From Bacillota bacterium (lineage in GTDB: Bacteria > Bacillota > Clostridia > Oscillospirales > Oscillospiraceae): 64,000 nt of DNA. The notes under the pieces were generated by a model. It did not search any database. It had not been told where the DNA came from and saw only the letters and a list, made by a program, of their open reading frames with translations. The position numbers were made by a program, and so were the translations under genes. The stretch's first letter is position 1, and each line of letters starts with the position of its first letter. The stretch is from contig JAETQY010000001.1 in the NCBI GenBank assembly GCA_021770445.1, positions 124,001 to 188,000 of the forward strand. The letters are read 5' to 3'. This document shows, piece after piece, positions 33,996 to 44,200 of the stretch.

Positions 33996-34946
33996 TCATT
34001 CCCCCTTATCTGTCTCCGCCGCCTGGGCGGCCAGCCGCTCCACAAAGAGCTCCGGCCTCCCGCCGCGGTATTTCCAAAACGCCCAGACCATCGCCGCCCC
34101 GGCAAGGACGCAGACCACCGCCGACAGCAGCTGGGACACCCGGATGGGCGCGCCAAAGAGCTCCCAGCCGAACAGGTACAGGCTGTCGGTGCGCAGACCC
34201 TCGATCCAGGTCCGGCCCAGGCCGTACCAGAAGAAGTAAAACAGGAAGCACTCCCCGTCAAACCTGCGCTTTTTCCCAATAAAATAGACCACGATCAGGC
34301 CTACAAGGTTCCAGGCGGACTCGTAGAAGAAGGTGGGATGTACCCCCAGCGTCCCGCTGAGGATGGCCTCATAGCCCGCCTGATCCACATAGCCGTCCCG
34401 CAGCATCTCCGCCGCGATGGAGCTCCCGCACATCCGCCAGGGCAGGGTGGTGGGCCCGCCGTAGGCCTCCACGTTCATGAAGTTGCCCCACCGGCCGATA
34501 AGCTGGCCGATGAACAGGCCATGGACCCCCAGATCGGCGTAGGCCAGGAAGCTCAGCTTCCGCCTCCGGCAGAAGATCAGCAGCACAATGGCCGAGGAGA
34601 TGATGGCCCCGTAGATGGCCAGCCCTCCGTCGCCATAGTAGAAGATCGCTCCCCAGTCCAGGGAGCCGTCCGCCCGGCGGTAGATGTCCAGATTGAACAC
34701 CACGTAGTACACCCGAACAGCCACCAGGGCGGCGGGGACGGCGAAGAGCATCATGTCAACGATGTTGTCCTCGGTGATGCCGAACCGCTTGCCCCAGCGG
34801 ATACATAAAAACACCGCCAAAATCAGCCCCGCCGTAATGATGACCCCGTACCAGTAGACCGGCCGGTCCAGAACCGGGATGGTGAAGGCCACCCGGTTCA
34901 GGGTAAACTCCAGCCCCAGGCCAGGGAAGGATACCGTCTTGATCAT
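33996..34946 (-). CDS. lgt: prolipoprotein diacylglyceryl transferase
   Basis: A 316-residue membrane enzyme that transfers diacylglycerol from phosphatidylglycerol to the lipobox cysteine of prolipoproteins, such as the ABC binding protein encoded at 50.3 kb. About seven membrane helices are present, with the Lgt signature GRWGNFMNVEAYGGP and the conserved GGLAIYGAI and GLRTDSLYLF segments. The C-terminus is slightly longer and ends in a polar, acidic tail. Its ATG overlaps the ymfH stop by four bases. Confidence 0.95.
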   Translation of the reverse strand: MIKTVSFPGLGLEFTLNRVAFTIPVLDRPVYWYGVIITAGLILAVFLCIRWGKRFGITEDNIVDMMLFAVPAALVAVRVYYVVFNLDIYRRADGSLDWGAIFYYGDGGLAIYGAIISSAIVLLIFCRRRKLSFLAYADLGVHGLFIGQLIGRWGNFMNVEAYGGPTTLPWRMCGSSIAAEMLRDGYVDQAGYEAILSGTLGVHPTFFYESAWNLVGLIVVYFIGKKRRFDGECFLFYFFWYGLGRTWIEGLRTDSLYLFGWELFGAPIRVSQLLSAVVCVLAGAAMVWAFWKYRGGRPELFVERLAAQAAETDKGE

Positions 34947-36220
34947 GTCTCCTCCTTGGCCCGGACCACCGACAGGGCAGTGCGCTCCCCTGTCACCCAG
35001 TTGGCAATGAGCTCCTCCGCCTCTTTTTTGGTGATGGCGTCGAAGAGCTCTGCAAAGCGGAGGAAATCATACCCCGCAAAGAAGGCCTGGGCCTGACCCA
35101 CGCACAGGTGCTCGAAGGAGTTCAGCGCCCGGACCCGGTTGCCGTAGACCCCCTTCTTCACCCGCTCCCAGAGCTGCTTGTCCACGCCCTCCCGGCCGAT
35201 ACGGGCGGCCTCGTCCATCACCGCCATACGCACGGCCTCCGGGTCCTTGGACTCGCCGTTGGCCGCCAAGAAGGCGCAGCCGAAGCTGTCCTCGTAGCCG
35301 TAGCCGAACTCCTGGTTTATGAGCCCCTCCCGGTACAGCTTGGCGTACAGAGGGCTGGAGTTGCCCAGCAGCACCTCCAGAGCCAGCTCACCCAACAGCT
35401 GCTGTCGCAGGCGCTCCTCCCCCTTTACAGGGGCGTCCCCCTTCCAGCCCAGCTGGAAGATGGGTGCGGACACCTCCATCCGCTCCTCAATGAGGGACTG
35501 GGCCGCCCGAGGGCCCTCCTTCTCGCCGTAATCCTTGGCGGCGATGGGGCCGGCCTCCTTGGGCAAAATCTCCCGGGCCACGTCGCAGATGTGCTCTGGG
35601 TCCACCGGGCCAGCTACACACAGCACCATGTTGGCCGGGTCGTAGAAGGCCTTGTGGCAGGCGTACAGCGTCTCGGGGGTGATTTTGGCGATGGACTCCA
35701 CGCTCCCCGCCACGCTCACCCGGATGGGGTGGTGCCGGTACAGGGCGGCCATCAGGTTCATAAAGCACTTCCACTCCGGGTCGTCCTCGATCATGCCGAT
35801 CTCCTGGCCGATAATGCCCCGCTCCTTGTCCACGCTCTCCTGGGTGAACCAGGGGACGGAGACGAAGGAGAGCAGGATGCGCAGATTTTCCTCAAACTTC
35901 TCGGTGGAGTCGAAGTAGTAGCCGGTGATGTCGTTACTGGTGAAGGCGTTGGGGCTGGCCCCGTTGGCGGCCAGCTCCTGGAGGGCGTTGCCCTCCTCCG
36001 TATCAAACATTTTATGCTCCAGGTAGTGGGCCACCCCGGCGGGGGTGTTGTGCCACTCCCCGTTCAGGCAGAAGCGCATGTCCATGCCGCCGTAGTTGGT
36101 GGCAAAGAAGGCGTAGCCCTTCTGAAAATCGGGCTTGGGAAAGACGAACACGTTCAGGCCGTTGGCCAGCTTCTCATGGTACATGCTCTCCCCTACCCGG
36201 GCAAATTCCAGCTTTTCCAT
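34943..36220 (-). CDS. ymfH: M16 family zinc peptidase, YmfH-like
   Basis: A 425-residue pitrilysin-family protein. The inverted zinc motif HxxEH is intact as HYLEH at residues 65-69, with the downstream conserved Glu region ASPNAFTSNDITGYYF. It corresponds to YmfH (also named in the EF-P 5-aminopentanol modification context in Bacillus), which pairs with an inactive partner. It lies three bases downstream of that partner gene (YmfF-like) and overlaps lgt by four bases, so a heterodimer is probable. Substrate unknown. Confidence 0.92.
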   Translation of the reverse strand: MEKLEFARVGESMYHEKLANGLNVFVFPKPDFQKGYAFFATNYGGMDMRFCLNGEWHNTPAGVAHYLEHKMFDTEEGNALQELAANGASPNAFTSNDITGYYFDSTEKFEENLRILLSFVSVPWFTQESVDKERGIIGQEIGMIEDDPEWKCFMNLMAALYRHHPIRVSVAGSVESIAKITPETLYACHKAFYDPANMVLCVAGPVDPEHICDVAREILPKEAGPIAAKDYGEKEGPRAAQSLIEERMEVSAPIFQLGWKGDAPVKGEERLRQQLLGELALEVLLGNSSPLYAKLYREGLINQEFGYGYEDSFGCAFLAANGESKDPEAVRMAVMDEAARIGREGVDKQLWERVKKGVYGNRVRALNSFEHLCVGQAQAFFAGYDFLRFAELFDAITKKEAEELIANWVTGERTALSVVRAKEET

Positions 36221-36223
36221 CCC

Positions 36224-37507
36224 TCAGCCCTCCTTCCCTTTCAGGAAATAGATGGTGTCCAGCTCCCATTTCCGGGCAGCGGCGGCCACCTGCTCCCGGG
36301 TGACCTGCTCCAGCCGGGCGGCGAACTCCTTCGGGCTCTCCTCCAGGCCGGCGGCACTCTGGCCCAGCCAGAACTCCTCCTGGCGGCCCTGGTCGTCCAG
36401 GGTGGACATGCACGCCCCGATGAGGGTGCGGCGGGAGCCCTCCAGCTCCCAGTCCTCAATTTCGCCTCTCTTGACCGCCTCCAGCTGGGCGAGAATCTCG
36501 TCCTTGGCGGTCTGGTACTTGTCAAACTCGATGCCCGAGGACACCAGCACCAGCCCCTTCATCCGCTCCAGGGTGGCGCTGGCGTAGTAGCACAGAGACA
36601 GCTTCTCCCGCACGTTCATAAACAGCTTGGACAGCGTCGTCCCGCCGAAGACGGCCACCGCCATATAGAGGGCGGGGTAGTCCTCCTCCCAGCAGGTCTG
36701 GCCGCCGGTGCGGAAGCCCAGGGCCAGCTTGCCCTGGGTCACGTCCATGGCCTCCTCCACTACGATGGGTTCGGGGCCGGCGGACACCCGGACGCTGCAC
36801 TCCGGGTCCAGCCGGTTCTCGTTCACCGGCAAACCGGACAGCGCCTCCTTCAGCGCCTGGGCCACCCGGTCGGGCTCGGCGGAGCCGCAGTAGTACACCT
36901 CCACCTGGGCTTCTCGCAGCAGCTCCTGATACCGCTCCCACAGGCTCTCCGAAGTGATGGCGGACACGGTCTCCTCATCCCCCAGCTTGTCCACCCCGAA
37001 GGCCTCGTACTTGCACATCTCCTGGGTGAGGCGCTGGGCGGCATAGGCCCGCTTGTCGTTGATCTGAGCCCGGATGCGGTCGATGAGGTTGGCCTTCTCC
37101 CCGGTCACATAGTCGGAAGAAAACACGCCGTCCTCTGTATAGGGCTTGAGGAGCAGCTCGCACAGCAGGTCGGCGGCGGGCTCCAGGATCTTCTCCCCCT
37201 TCAGGGCGTAGGCGTCGTCCAGAAAGCTGGCCGCGAAGCCCACGCACTGGGTCTCCCCCCGCTTGCGGACGGCGGGCTCGATGGCCCCGCCGTACAGCTC
37301 GTCCAGGGCGGCGGACAGGGCCTCCATGTCCGGGTGGACCGCCGTCCCCCGGCGCAGTACCTCGGGGATCAGGGCGTTGGCCCCGGCGGTCTCCCTTGTC
37401 AGGGGGGCCAGGAGGGTGACGGACAGGTAAGAGCTCTTGAATTTATTGGTATGCACCGCGCGCAGCCATACCCCGGGGAACAGCTCCCGGCGAGTCACTT
37501 GTGACAT
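36224..37507 (-). CDS. ymfF: M16 family protein lacking the zinc motif, YmfF-like
   Basis: A 427-residue M16 fold protein starting MSQVTRRELFPGVWLRAVHT. The position of HxxEH is occupied by a LLAPLTRETAGANALIPEVL-type segment with no zinc ligands, so it is catalytically inactive and likely forms a clamshell heterodimer with the YmfH-like protein downstream. The C-terminal half has the family GGTTLSKLFMNVREKLSLCYYASA. The ATG at 37507 starts at family homology and has AAAGGA upstream; the frame remains open for 118 codons upstream without a ribosome site. It heads the operon and has an extended -10 promoter. Confidence 0.92.
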   Translation of the reverse strand: MSQVTRRELFPGVWLRAVHTNKFKSSYLSVTLLAPLTRETAGANALIPEVLRRGTAVHPDMEALSAALDELYGGAIEPAVRKRGETQCVGFAASFLDDAYALKGEKILEPAADLLCELLLKPYTEDGVFSSDYVTGEKANLIDRIRAQINDKRAYAAQRLTQEMCKYEAFGVDKLGDEETVSAITSESLWERYQELLREAQVEVYYCGSAEPDRVAQALKEALSGLPVNENRLDPECSVRVSAGPEPIVVEEAMDVTQGKLALGFRTGGQTCWEEDYPALYMAVAVFGGTTLSKLFMNVREKLSLCYYASATLERMKGLVLVSSGIEFDKYQTAKDEILAQLEAVKRGEIEDWELEGSRRTLIGACMSTLDDQGRQEEFWLGQSAAGLEESPKEFAARLEQVTREQVAAAARKWELDTIYFLKGKEG

Positions 37508-37555
37508 ATCCTTTTTCCTTTCTTTGAAAGAAAATTTTTCTTTGATAACTGGATT

Positions 37556-37584
37556 ATCATACCACAGTTGGCATATAAAAGTAA
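37556..37584 (-). promoter_or_regulatory. promoter of the ymfF-ymfH-lgt-folD operon
   Basis: On the minus strand TATGAT (37561-37556) is preceded by TGTGG (extended -10) and by TTACTT (37584-37579) at 17 bases. Confidence 0.55.
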
Positions 37585-37666
37585 AGTTATTGTGAAAATT
37601 TTGCCGGGGGGTGGCAAGGCGGAGGGGCACGCAGTATAATGACGGTAACAGAAAGGAGGGCCTACC

Positions 37667-38293
37667 ATGCCCAGTCAGCCACAGGAATTTTGGAATATGC
37701 GCGCCCAGAGCTACGACCAGACCTCTGGAATGATCTATGCCGAGACCTACGACCAAACGGCCAAACGCTCCCTGAAATACCTGAAGCCCTCGGACCGGGT
37801 GCTGGAGTTCGCCTGCGGCACAGGGCTTATCACCCTGCGGCTGGCCCCCCATGTCACCCACATCCGAGGTATCGACATCTCCTCCAGCATGGCGGACATC
37901 GCCCGGGAAAAGGCCCGGGACATGTCCAACGTGGAGATCACCAACACCGACCTCTTCGACCCCTGCCTGGAGCCGGGGAGCTTCGACGGGGTGTGCGCCT
38001 ACAATGTGCTGCTCTACCTCCCCGACCTGCCCGCCACCCTGGCCCGTATCCGGGAGCTGCTCAAGCCCGGAGGGGTTTTCCTATCCGCCACCGACTGCCT
38101 GGGGTCCCGGCCCTCGGTGATGGGTCTGAAAAAGCTGGTGAAGAGCCGTACAGGAAAAATGCCTTACACCTCTTTCTTCACCCAGCGGGGGCTGGAGCGG
38201 AAGATCGCCCAAAGTGGTTTCACTGTGCTGGAGCGGGAGAACCTGTTCCCCAATCCCCCCAACCTGTTTGTGGCCGCCCGGGTCAGATCGTGA
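37667..38293 (+). CDS. class I SAM-dependent methyltransferase
   Basis: A 208-residue Rossmann-fold methyltransferase (Methyltransf_11/25 type). Motif I is VLEFACGTGLITLRLA at about residues 45-60, the acidic ribose-binding residue follows in IRGIDISSSM, and LLKPGGVFLSATDCLG is motif III. The substrate is unknown; small molecules are typical for the group. GGAGGGCC precedes the ATG at 37667. A TATAAT occurs at about 37636-37641 with a poor -35. Its 3' end overlaps that of the convergent 7.1 kb gene by 11 bases, so there is no room for a separate terminator. Confidence 0.88.
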   Translation: MPSQPQEFWNMRAQSYDQTSGMIYAETYDQTAKRSLKYLKPSDRVLEFACGTGLITLRLAPHVTHIRGIDISSSMADIAREKARDMSNVEITNTDLFDPCLEPGSFDGVCAYNVLLYLPDLPATLARIRELLKPGGVFLSATDCLGSRPSVMGLKKLVKSRTGKMPYTSFFTQRGLERKIAQSGFTVLERENLFPNPPNLFVAARVRS

Positions 38294-41200
38294 CCTCCAG
38301 CCGGTGCTCTCCGGTCAGGCCCTCCAGGAGGACGCCGTTCTTCACCGGCTTGCCGTCCAGGGCGGCGGAGTAGGACCCGGTCCGCTTTACACGGATGTCC
38401 AGCGTCCCCCCGGACAGCCTCCACCGGGCTTCATAGCCCGGCCAGTCCGGGGGAAGGTTGGGCTCCACGGTGAGACGGCCCTCCGTGACGTTCAAGCCCA
38501 GCAGCTCCTGAACGGCCACCTGCCAGTACCACCCGGCCGCCCCGGTGTACCAGGACCACCCGGCCCTCCCCACCCGGCCGGGGGCGTAGGACACGTCGGC
38601 GGCGATGACATAGGGCTCCGCCCGGTAAATATCCGTCTCATGGCCCTCCGGGAGGAGGGCCTTTAAAATGGCCCAGCCGTCGGCGGGGCGGTCCAGGCGG
38701 AAGCAGGCCATGGCCAGCCAGGTAGCGGCGTGGGTGTACTGCCCGCCGTTCTCCCGCACCCCGGAGGGGTAGCTCTTAATATAGCCGGGGTCCTTCTCCC
38801 CTTGACTGTCGAAGGCCGGGTCGAACAGGCGCACAACCCCCGACTCCCGGTCAAAGAGCCGGTCCAGTGCGGCGGATACCCCCTCCTCCGCCCGCTTCCG
38901 GTCCGTCCCGCCGGGGAAGAGGGCAAAGGACTGGGCGATGGAGTCAATTTGGCACTGGTCGCTCCGGGCGGAGCCCAGCGGGGTGCCGTCAGCATAGTAC
39001 CCTCGGCGGTACCAGCTTCCGTCCCAGGCCGCCTGGGCAGCCTGAATGAGGGCGTCGGCGTGGCGGAGCAGGTCGTCAGCCCGAGCCCCCTCGTCCATCC
39101 GCCGGCACAGGACAGAAAAATCCTGCAAAACCGCCGCCAAAAACCAGGTGAGCCACTCCGACTCCCCCTCCACCTTGTCCATGCCGTCGTTCCAGTCGCC
39201 TCCCCCCATTCTGGCCAGGCCGTGGGGCCCTGTCCCCCGGACCAGCGCACATTGAATGGCGGCCAGGCCGTGGCGGTACAGACTGTCACTCTTTTCGCTC
39301 GTCCGGGGAATCTCGTACCGGTCCTTCTCCCCCGGCTCCAGGGGTTTTGCTGTCAAGTAAAATACCTTTTCATTCAGGACGCCCCAGTCCCCGGTGACCG
39401 TCACATACCGGCACAGCACCCAGGGCAGCCACAGCAGGTCGTCAGAGATGCGGGTGCGCACCCCGGCCCCCTGGGGCGGGTGCCACCAGTGCTGCACGTC
39501 CCCCTCCTCAAACTGGCGGGAGGCGCACAGCAGAAGCTGTTCCCGGGTCCGGGCCGGGTACGTGTACAGGAGGGCGGCCGCGTCCTGGAGCTGGTCCCGG
39601 AAGCCGAAGGCCCCGCCGTTCTGGTACTGGCTGGTGCGGGCCATGAGCCGGCAGGCGATCACCTGATAGAGGCACCAGCCGCCCAGATACCGGTCCAGCG
39701 CCCCTTCCGGCGTCTGAACTGTAAGGGTAGATACCTTGTCGCTCCACCAGGCCAGAGTCCGGTCCTGCTCCGCCAAAAAGTCCTCCCGGAAGAAGCGGGA
39801 ACAGGGTTTTCCGGACTTCTCCTTGGTCACCAGGCAGACCGGCTGGCCGTCGCTCAGGGCGGCGGAGAGGGGCTCCCCCTCCCCCAGGCGGTAGATGACC
39901 CGCCCGGAGGCCCCGGTGAGGGTGAAGCGCAGAATGCGCCGGTCGTCGTCTATGAGGACAAAGCCCTCGGCGGTGAGATTGGCCCCGGGCAGCTCCTTCT
40001 CCCACCGGGCCAGGCCGGGGCGGTAGGTGACGGTACAGGGCAGGCCGTCCCCTGCGGCGAAGACGGAATATTCTTCGCCATTTAGGTTTACCATAATTTT
40101 TTCCTGTCCACCGACCGCCAGGGGGTCGTTGGCCCAGGGGGTTAGCTTGCCCTCCCGGGAATTGCCCCCGGCCCAGAGGAAGCCCGCCCCGGTCTCGTCG
40201 GTGAGCCAGCCGAAGCTCGGGTTACATAACACCTGGCTCCACCCCACCGGGGGCAGGCTCTCCCCGCAGCGGATGGTGACGGTCTCCCCCTCCATGGTCC
40301 AGGGGGCGGGGTCCTGGGACAGACGCACCGGGGACGGGGGAGCGATTTCCTCGGGCGGGCCGCCGAGGGCGGCGGCCCCTACCGGCAAAACCGCTTTCGC
40401 CCAGGCCAGCACCGCCGGGGCGGCGTCGGGGCCGGTGAGATGGACGCCCCCCTTGGCCCCCAAGACGGACTCCGCCCCCAGCTTTTTCAGCTCCTCGGTG
40501 AGGGCGGAGCGGAGGGGACGGCGGTAGTCGCCCCCCTCCTCCAGGAGGAGCACCAGGTCGAAGGGGCAGCCCGCCCGGGTGAGGAACTGGTGCCAACGGC
40601 ACCACAGGACCGCCCCCTCCACGTCCTCCTCTCCGGACAGCCGCCCGGCGGCGATGGGCACGTCCCCGGAAATGCCGTAGGGCCACAGGGCGGACTGGGG
40701 CGGCCGGTCTGTCCCTTCCCCCGCTGCTGTCAGCCGGGAGAGCAGGCCGAAGGCGGCCAGGGCCTCCTGTTCGCTGAGGGCCAGCTTCTGGGCGATGGGG
40801 GCCAGGGAGGCCGGGCCAACCTCCTTGCCCTCCAGCATCCGGCGGCTTGCCATCTGGGCGGCGGCGGGGCTGTCCCCCAGCGCCAGGGCCAAAGAAAAGC
40901 TTCGCTTTTCTCCTGCTTTCATCGAAAGTGGAGTCTGAATCAGGAGGCAGGGGTCGGAGCCCACGGAGTTTTGGAGGGGTCCCGGCTTTCGTCCGGGTAG
41001 GGCCCGCAGGCCGCCCCGGCCCAGGGCGGCCGCCCGGTCCAGGCTGGCGGTAGTGGATTCCCCCGTCCAGGCGGCGGACAGCCACGGCCCCTCCTCCTCC
41101 CCCCGGGGGCGGCGGCGGAACAGGGCCCCGTTCCCCTCCAGGGAGCCCTCCAGGAACAGCCTGGAGAAGGCCGGGTGGGCGTCGAAGTCCCGCTGGGGGC

Positions 41201-44200
41201 ACAGGACGGGCTCACAGTAGAACAGCAGCTCCCCCTCCAGCCGCTTTTTGCTCCGCAGTTCCACCCGGCGCAGCTCCCCGTTCTCCCGCCGGGGGATGGT
41301 CAGGTCGATTTTCGCGGAGAAGTCCTCCCCCGAGAAGGCCCAGCGTGCCCCGGCGGCGTCAAACTCCCAGCGGTAGTTCCCCGGCTGATACAGCGGGGCC
41401 GGGGTCAGACCAACCAGCCCCCCGGGGCCGTTGAAAAAGACGGATACACCGGCGGGGGCGTAATACTCCCCCCTCCGAGCCAGGGTGACGGCGTTTTCCC
41501 CCGCCCGGGAGTCGGTGAGGCCGTTGTCGCAGGCCAGGACGCTGTACCCGCCGTTGGTCAGCAGGTGGCACTGGGGGGATTTCCGGCTGTACGCCTCCCC
41601 CTCCCGGACCAGGGCGGGCCCGGCGGCTGGACGGGGGCGGGCGGGGAAGTCCCGCTCCTCCTGCTGCATGATGGGGGCCCCCACCGGCACCCGCTCCTGG
41701 AGCAGCTCCCGGTAGGCCGACATATCGCAGTCCCGCATAAACCGCTTCTGCATCACATTGTCCCGGAGGGCGTTATCAATCGCCAATAAGCTCATCCCCA
41801 GGTGGTGGGACATATAGGAGCGGACCACCTCGTGGTCCTCCTCCCCGGTGAGGCGGGCCGGGGTGTAGTCCACCGCCTCGTACAGGCCGTAGCGGCCCTC
41901 CAGACCCATGTCCCGCAGGCGGCGGAGATTTCTCAAAGCGCTGCGGGGGGCCAGCAGCAGGGCCAGGAAGGAGGCGTAGGGGGCCACCACCAGCTCGGTG
42001 TCCAGCCCCCGCTTCAGGCCCAGGGCCTGGACCCCGTGGGCCTTGTACTGGTAGTTCATACCCGGGTCGAAGGCGTAAAAGCCGGATTCCGAAATACCCC
42101 AGGGCCGCTTGGTCTTGTCCCCCCGGCGCTTTTGGGCGTAGACGCAGAAGGACAGGGTCTCGTACAGGAAGGAGTTGGGCTCGCAGGGCAGCAGCAGGTT
42201 GGGCATGAAGTACTCGAACATGGTTCCCGTCCAGGAGGCCATACCGCAGTAGTCGTTGTCCCCCAGCAGCATTCTCCCCAGCCGCCGCCAGTGGCGGGCG
42301 GGCACCTCCCCCTTGGCCACCGCGATGAAGCTGGTCTGCCGGGCCTCGCTGGCCATCAGGTCGTAGAAGCCGCCGGTGAGGCTGTCCTGCTCCACCTCGT
42401 AGCCGATGGAGAACAGCCGCCGCTCCTTGTCAAAGAGCGGGGCGCAGTCCATGGCGTCGGACAGGGCCTCGGCCCGCTGGGCCAGGGCAGTCTCCCCCCA
42501 CTGGTACAGCCCCTCCCGCAGGGCGATGAGGCAGCCCCGCAGGTTGCCGCTGTCCACCGTGGACACGTACCGAGGCCGCAGGGGGGCCAGGGTGGCGGTG
42601 TCGTACCAGTTGTACAGGTGGCCACGCCACTTGTCCAGCCCCTCCACCGTGTCCAGGACGCGGGAGATGAGCTCCACCGCCCGCTTTCGAGGTAAAATGT
42701 CCAGGTCCGCCGCCGCCATCGCCGACAGCAGCGCCATACCGATGTTTGTGGGGGAGGTCCGCCGGGCTAAGACAGGTCCGGGCTGCTCCTGCCAGTTGTC
42801 CGGGGGGAGATAGTGGTCCTCCGGACGGAGGAATTTGTCGAAATAGCGCCAGATGAGGGTAGCCTGGTGGAGGAGGAAGGCCCGGTCAGCGGGAGGCAGG
42901 GGCTTCCCCTTGCGGGAGGGCCGGCTCACCGCCCAGGCCAGTACGGGGGCCAGTAGCCAGATAACGCCCACCGCCTTCCCAAACCGGAGCTGGGCAAACA
43001 GGACCACAAAAATCCCCACCGCCGCGGAGGCCCAGGCCTTTTTGTAGTAGAAGGGGACGCTCCCCTTCCCCTTCTCCGTCTGGGCGGCGGTGACCCAGGC
43101 CAGCAGGTTTTTGTGGGAGACGGTCATACGCCACAGGGCGGAGGAGATGGCCGTCAGGGAGATATAGGCCTGATAGGGCAGGAAGATGAGCTGGATGGCG
43201 GTCTGCAAAATGGCCCCGGCCAGGCCGGCGATGACGGTGGAGTGGTAGCGCCGGCGCTTTCCCGACCGCCGGACGGCCAGCTCCGCCCCGGACAGCAGCA
43301 AATTGGAGGCGGCGGCCACTACCGCCACGCCCCCCGCCCAGGCGAACACCCGCCCGGAGAAGCACATCCCCAGCACCAGGGTCAGGAGGGTGAAAACGGG
43401 GGACAGGGACCGACGCAGGTTGTCCAGAATCTTCCACTTGGCCAGAGGGGGCAGGGGGTTGTCCTCCTTCCCGCCGTGGCCGTCCGGGACCCGCCGCCCC
43501 AGCCAGGGCAGCAGCTGCCAGTCCCCCCGAATCCACCGGTGGAGGCGGGCGAAGTAGCCGTACACCTGCCAGGGGCAGCCGTCGGTGAGCTCCACCTCCC
43601 CCAGCAGGCCGGCCCGGAGGTAGCTGCCCTCCAGCAGGTCGTGGGATAAGATGGTATTGTCCGGGAAACGGCCGTCCAGACAGGTATAGAAGGCGTCCAC
43701 CGAGAACACCCCCTTGCCGGTGTAGGTGCCCTGGTCGAAGAGGTCGTGGTACACGTCGCTGGCGGTGGAGCCGTAGGGGTCCACGCCCCCCAGCCCGCCG
43801 AAGATCTTGGCGAAGAAGGACTTGTTGGCCGCCTCCAGCTCCACCGCCACCCGGGGCTGGAACAGGGCGTGGCCGGCGGTGACGATTTTCTTTTTGGGGT
43901 CGATCACCGGCCGGTTCAGGGGGTGGAGCATGGCCCCGGCCAGCTCCCGGACGGTGCCCACGTTCAGGCTGGTGTCCGAGTCCAGGGTAATCACATATTT
44001 CACCTGCCGCAACCAGCCCTTCTCCCCCGCCTTCACCTCCAGGCCGGTGGACCTTCCCCTCAGCAGCCGGACCAGCTCGGTGAGGGCCCCCCGCTTCCGC
44101 TCCCAGCCCATGTAGCGCTCGTCCCGTCGGCTGAAGGCCGGGGTGCGGAAGAACAGATAGAAGCCGCCGCCGTACTTCTCGTTGAGTGCCTCCACCGCTT

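Noticed and set aside
38730-40085. 451-codon plus-strand frame within the giant gene
   Set aside because: Shadow of the GH94 domain; the minus strand carries recognised catalytic motifs.
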